A stretch of 64,000 nt of DNA. Source: CAUPWF01 sp964367685 (lineage in GTDB: Bacteria > Bacillota > Clostridia > Lachnospirales > Lachnospiraceae). Below are positions 60,689-64,000 of the stretch, in pieces (position 1 is the first letter of the stretch; the number at the start of each line of letters is the position of its first letter). The notes beneath the pieces were generated by a model. The model was not told where the DNA came from. It saw only the letters and a list, made by a program, of their open reading frames with translations, and made no database searches. The position numbers and the translations under genes were made by a program. The stretch spans positions 44,078 to 108,077 of the forward strand of contig CAYIYM010000005.1 of assembly GCA_964367685.1 (NCBI GenBank), read 5' to 3'.

Positions 60689-62341
60689 CTATAATAAATG
60701 AACTTTCTTTAGGAGTTTAATGATTTTTCCACCTTTAGGAATTGTCATTAGTTCCTCTTCATCCAAGGCTTTAAGTTTAATTAATCCAATCACATAAATT
60801 CCTCCTGCTACTACTAATGTGAGAACCGTATTCACTTTACTAGGAATTAAAAATGTAAGTCCAAAATGAGCACCATAGGATACAACACCCATTATAACTG
60901 CCGCTAATAAAGGAAGGAAAAATGTCTTCTTGTACTCTTGTTTGTAACGAATAACTCGATATAGCGCTCGGCTATTTAATATACACATTGAGAGTGCGAA
61001 TATTATTTTACTAATGATAACCCCATAGATATTCCATTTAAGAAACTCTAACATAATATACAAACTCAACAAATGGATTACAAGAGATATCAGCGCATTA
61101 CGAATTGGTACTACCATACGATCGATACCTTGAAGTATTGCATTTGTGATTGTTGAAAGGCAATAAAATATTACTGAAATAGAGCCTAATGATAATATAT
61201 ACATAGCTGTATTTGTATTGTCATTAAATAACAACTCTTGTATATTTCTTGAATAAATCAAAAACACGATAAAACTTGGCATTGCAATCAACATAGATAA
61301 TCGCATAGCCAATCCTATTTTTTCATAGACCTCACTCCTATTTTTAGAAGCGTAGGCAGCAGCTAAGCTAGGAATTACTGATACAGCTAGTGCACTAGAA
61401 ATACCTAATGGAACATTTAATAACACCGTATATTTTCCGCTGAATATTCCCCATAAGGTAGCATACTCAGCTTGTGTATATCCCTGGCTAACCATAATAT
61501 TGTTATACATAGCTTGATCTATAATAGAGTTGATATTATAAATACCAGTACTCATAACAACTGGAACTATCGTTAGCATTAATACTTTGAAAATATCTCT
61601 ATAGGATTCTGGAACAATAAATTGTTCTCTAGCAATTTGTTTCTTGATCACTTTCTTATATAAGAATAAGACAAAAATCATAAATCCAAGAGCTGCTATA
61701 GCTCCTGCAATGGTTCCTGTTGTTCCGCCTGCCGCTCCGTATGCAGGTGCTAGTAACTGATTTTCTTGATATTCCTTTAGGCTCATTCCAAATTGGAATA
61801 AATAAGATGCTGCAACAATACTCACAACCGCATTGATGATTTGCTCAAATACTTGGGATAGCGCAGTTGGGATAGTCGTTCCTATTCCTTGGCAATATCC
61901 GCGCATTACACCAAGAACTGCAACAACGAATAAACATGGCGCCAATACTTTTAACGCATAAGAACTCATTGGCATTTTCATAATTGTATCAGCTATATAA
62001 TCCGCTCCAAAAAAGATAATGAAAGAAACTACAAGTCCTACTGTACCTGCAAATACAAATGCAGCTTTGAATACACGAAAAGCATTGCTACGTTCTCCTA
62101 TGTGAACCCTTGCTGATACTAGTTTAGATACTGCTAACGGTATACTATAAGATGATAATAGTAACGCAATATTATATACTTCGAATGCATTGCTGTAAAA
62201 TGCATTTCCTTCATCTCCCAAAATATTCGTTAATGGAATACGATAGATTAGTCCAATTATTCTAACAAGGATAGATGCACTAGCAAGGATTATTCCTTGT
62301 AATACAAAGCCTGGATTTTTTTTTGTACTTACTTTTGTCAT
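60689..62341 (-). CDS. MurJ/SpoVB-like MOP superfamily flippase
   Basis: 550 residues with about 14 membrane helices. The N terminus FVLQGIILASASILVRIIGLIYRIPLTNILGDEGNAFYSNAFEVYNI and MRGYCQGIGTTIPTALSQVFEQIINAV are typical of the YtgP/SpoVB branch, whose members flip lipid II or other undecaprenyl-linked sugars. In Bacillus YtgP is a MurJ. The substrate here is inferred. It follows ybeY by 15 bp. Confidence 0.93.
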   Translation of the reverse strand: MTKVSTKKNPGFVLQGIILASASILVRIIGLIYRIPLTNILGDEGNAFYSNAFEVYNIALLLSSYSIPLAVSKLVSARVHIGERSNAFRVFKAAFVFAGTVGLVVSFIIFFGADYIADTIMKMPMSSYALKVLAPCLFVVAVLGVMRGYCQGIGTTIPTALSQVFEQIINAVVSIVAASYLFQFGMSLKEYQENQLLAPAYGAAGGTTGTIAGAIAALGFMIFVLFLYKKVIKKQIAREQFIVPESYRDIFKVLMLTIVPVVMSTGIYNINSIIDQAMYNNIMVSQGYTQAEYATLWGIFSGKYTVLLNVPLGISSALAVSVIPSLAAAYASKNRSEVYEKIGLAMRLSMLIAMPSFIVFLIYSRNIQELLFNDNTNTAMYILSLGSISVIFYCLSTITNAILQGIDRMVVPIRNALISLVIHLLSLYIMLEFLKWNIYGVIISKIIFALSMCILNSRALYRVIRYKQEYKKTFFLPLLAAVIMGVVSYGAHFGLTFLIPSKVNTVLTLVVAGGIYVIGLIKLKALDEEELMTIPKGGKIIKLLKKVHLL

Positions 62342-62356
62342 TTTTTCACCCTAAAT

Positions 62357-62851
62357 CTATCTTGAGATACCGATTTCTTTCATTAATTGATTTTGTAATT
62401 CTTCCATCTCTAAACGTTCTTCTTCAACCATATGATCATAACCAAACAAATGAAGTATACTATGAGCAATTAAAAAACTGCACTCACGCTCTTCTGAGTG
62501 TCCGAATTCCTTCGCCTGCTCAATAATTTTATCGTAAGACAAGATGATATCTCCTAGTAGTAATTCTCCAGTTTCAGGATTAAATAAATCAAATCGATTG
62601 TCAATTGTATTGTAATCACATGGCAACTCCCAATCAACCATTGGAAATGAAAGTACATCTGTTGGTTTATCTATTCCTCTTTGTTCTAAATTTATTTCAT
62701 GGATTATTTGATTGGATGTAAGCAAAACATTTACTTCACTTTCATAAGGACATTGGAGAAACTCCAAACCTGCTTCTATCGTCTTGCGAATTAATTCCTC
62801 GTACTGAAACATTAATGGTATCTTACCCTCTTCTTCAATAAATATTGTCAT
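62357..62851 (-). CDS. ybeY: rRNA maturation endoribonuclease YbeY
   Basis: 164 residues. The zinc motif is H130-x3-H134-x5-H140 in AHSILHLFGYDHM, preceded by RGIDKPTDVLSFPM and GDIILSYDKI. YbeY acts in 16S rRNA 3'-end processing and ribosome quality control. It follows phoH by 17 bp, the standard pair. GGAGAAG precedes the ATG. Confidence 0.97.
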   Translation of the reverse strand: MTIFIEEEGKIPLMFQYEELIRKTIEAGLEFLQCPYESEVNVLLTSNQIIHEINLEQRGIDKPTDVLSFPMVDWELPCDYNTIDNRFDLFNPETGELLLGDIILSYDKIIEQAKEFGHSEERECSFLIAHSILHLFGYDHMVEEERLEMEELQNQLMKEIGISR

Positions 62852-62868
62852 ATCGTCTTCTCCCTACA

Positions 62869-63876
62869 TTATTTCCTTCTTTTATCAGTAAATGGACGAG
62901 TGCTTTTTCGATTTGAATTTGACTTCTTCTCATATTCTTCATAAGCTTTTACAATCTTTTGCACCAATGGATGTCTTACAACATCTTTGCTTGTTAAATT
63001 GCAAAATTTAATATCATTTACATTTTTTAAAATAACAGATGCTGTGTCTAAACCCGAAACCATTCCGCTTGGTAAATCTTTCTGTGTAGAATCACCAGTG
63101 ATGACTACTTTTGAGCCAAATCCAATACGAGTTAAAAACATCTTCATTTGGGCAGGCGTTGTATTTTGTGCCTCATCAAGAATAATAAATGCATTGTCCA
63201 AAGTTCTACCTCGCATATAAGCTAATGGTGCCACTTCAATAAGTCCTTTTTCAGAGTTTTTCAAAAAACTATCTGCACCCATGATTTCATATAACGCATC
63301 ATAAAGGGGTCTAAGATAAGGATCTATTTTACTCTGTAAATCCCCAGGTAAAAATCCAAGCTTCTCCCCTGCTTCAATTGCAGGTCGTGTTAATATGATT
63401 CGATTTACTTCATTGTTTTTAAAGGCTGTAATCGCCATTGCCATTGCTAAATACGTCTTTCCTGTGCCTGCAGGCCCTGAACCAAATACAATCATATTGT
63501 TACGAATAGCATCTACATATGATTTCTGTCCCATTGTTTTTGGCTTAATTGGTTTCCCATTTAATGTATGACAAATTGTATCTTTATCCATTTCAACTAT
63601 TTGATTTTCCATATCCTCAAACACCAAAGAAATCGCATAATCAACATTTTGCTCTTCGATAGTGTTCCCTCTGTTTGCTAACTCCACCAACTGAGTTAAT
63701 ACGCGTTTTGCTTTATCAACTTCTTTTTCTTGTCCAAGAATTTTTACATTACTTTCACGAGCAATAATTGTTACTCTTAACAAACGCTCTAACTTCTTTA
63801 TATATGTATCGTACTGTCCGAAAATATTTGCTTGATGTGAAACTGGTATATCTATTGTAACCTCTAACATGCTCAT
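62869..63876 (-). CDS. phoH: PhoH family ATPase
   Basis: About 336 residues. A KH-like N-terminal part (VKILGQEKEVDKAKRVLTQLVEL) precedes the ATPase with Walker A GSGPAGTGKTYLA and Walker B FIILDEAQNTTPAQMKMFLTRIG. PhoH proteins are predicted RNA-linked ATPases or helicases working near YbeY. ATG 63876 is chosen because GAGGAAGGA lies 8 bases upstream; the in-frame ATG at 63936 lacks one. The 124 bp beyond it up to the window edge hold only AT-rich DNA with short palindromes. Confidence 0.95.
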   Translation of the reverse strand: MSMLEVTIDIPVSHQANIFGQYDTYIKKLERLLRVTIIARESNVKILGQEKEVDKAKRVLTQLVELANRGNTIEEQNVDYAISLVFEDMENQIVEMDKDTICHTLNGKPIKPKTMGQKSYVDAIRNNMIVFGSGPAGTGKTYLAMAMAITAFKNNEVNRIILTRPAIEAGEKLGFLPGDLQSKIDPYLRPLYDALYEIMGADSFLKNSEKGLIEVAPLAYMRGRTLDNAFIILDEAQNTTPAQMKMFLTRIGFGSKVVITGDSTQKDLPSGMVSGLDTASVILKNVNDIKFCNLTSKDVVRHPLVQKIVKAYEEYEKKSNSNRKSTRPFTDKRRK

Positions 63877-64000
63877 TTTTTTATCCTTCCTCACCTGAAT
63901 TAAAGCATTATATACACTCTTTCTATATTTTAACATTTTTTTTGATTTTAGCTACCTTTTTTTATCTAAAATCCTAGGATTCATCATGTTTTACAAAAAA

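Noticed and set aside
63944..63980. Terminator or operator upstream of phoH
   Set aside because: GATTTTAG/CTAAAATC (63944-63973) and the palindrome AATCCTAGGATT (63969-63980) are present, but there is no proper T-run and the window ends 20 bp later, so nothing can be decided.
1..64000. Novel defence, toxin-antitoxin or biosynthetic gene system
   Set aside because: Every gene with a clear family belongs to housekeeping, wall, repair, translation or sporulation functions. The few unknown genes sit in core operons with host-like codon use, so no accessory system is supported.

Overview
The window is 64 kb of low-GC chromosomal DNA from a Gram-positive bacterium, most likely a clostridial member of the Lachnospiraceae. 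The evidence is the mix and order of genes: a U32 peptidase followed by a SEDS/PBP pair, Prp beside L27, rplU-prp-rpmA-obgE-yhbY-nadD-yqeK-rsfS, radC-mreBCD-PBP2-minD-rodA-mgsA, a DUF4250 protein and the TIGR03960/TIGR03936 radical SAM pair. It also carries a GerW/YtfJ spore protein gene next to a DUF2953 gene, so the organism probably descends from spore formers. A run of exactly 100 N (30894-30993) shows that this is a draft assembly. I saw no tRNA, rRNA, CRISPR array, insertion sequence, prophage or recognisable defence island.

Layout, left half (1-32.2 kb, almost all + strand). A 5'-truncated U32 peptidase leads into ftsW and a class B PBP, then a small conserved protein, the DUF2953 protein and GerW. 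rpmB lies alone on the - strand. Next come asp23-fakA, recG, rsmD-coaD-coiled-coil protein, a long modification and repair run (RsmF-like, RsuA, HAD, YgiQ, membrane protein, RluA-like, RecU), the radical SAM/RNase G/aspartate kinase group and the L21-L27-Obg ribosome-assembly operon. The arm ends with the SOS divergon lexA(-)/YneA-like LysM gene(+), the assembly gap and a XerS-like tyrosine recombinase.

Layout, right half (32.2-64 kb, entirely - strand). From the right edge the order of transcription is phoH-ybeY, a MurJ-like flippase, DUF896, DUF4250, miaB-mutS-mutL-miaA, a methionine gamma-lyase-like enzyme and two flavoproteins. The radC-mreB-mreC-mreD-PBP2-minD-rodA-mgsA-DacA shape operon follows. 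Then come a radical SAM protein, an HlyD-like membrane protein, yggS-sepF-ylmH-lspA-rluD, a cytidylate kinase-like protein and dtd. The two arms converge at about 32.2 kb.

Two SEDS/class B PBP pairs are present: FtsW-like with PbpA-like, and RodA with PBP2. With SepF, MinD, MreBCD, DacA and the MurJ-like flippase they supply much of the cell-wall elongation and division machinery. Most genes are ordinary core genes. The points worth a second look are a MreB whose ATPase motifs are degenerate, a PBP2 with an insertion of about 240 residues inside its transpeptidase domain, and a MinD with neither MinC nor MinE beside it. Others are dif-like 11+6+11 palindromes flanking the lexA-to-recombinase segment at the strand switch, a direct repeat interrupted by the assembly gap next to the recombinase, and the 140-bp ftsW/pbpA overlap.
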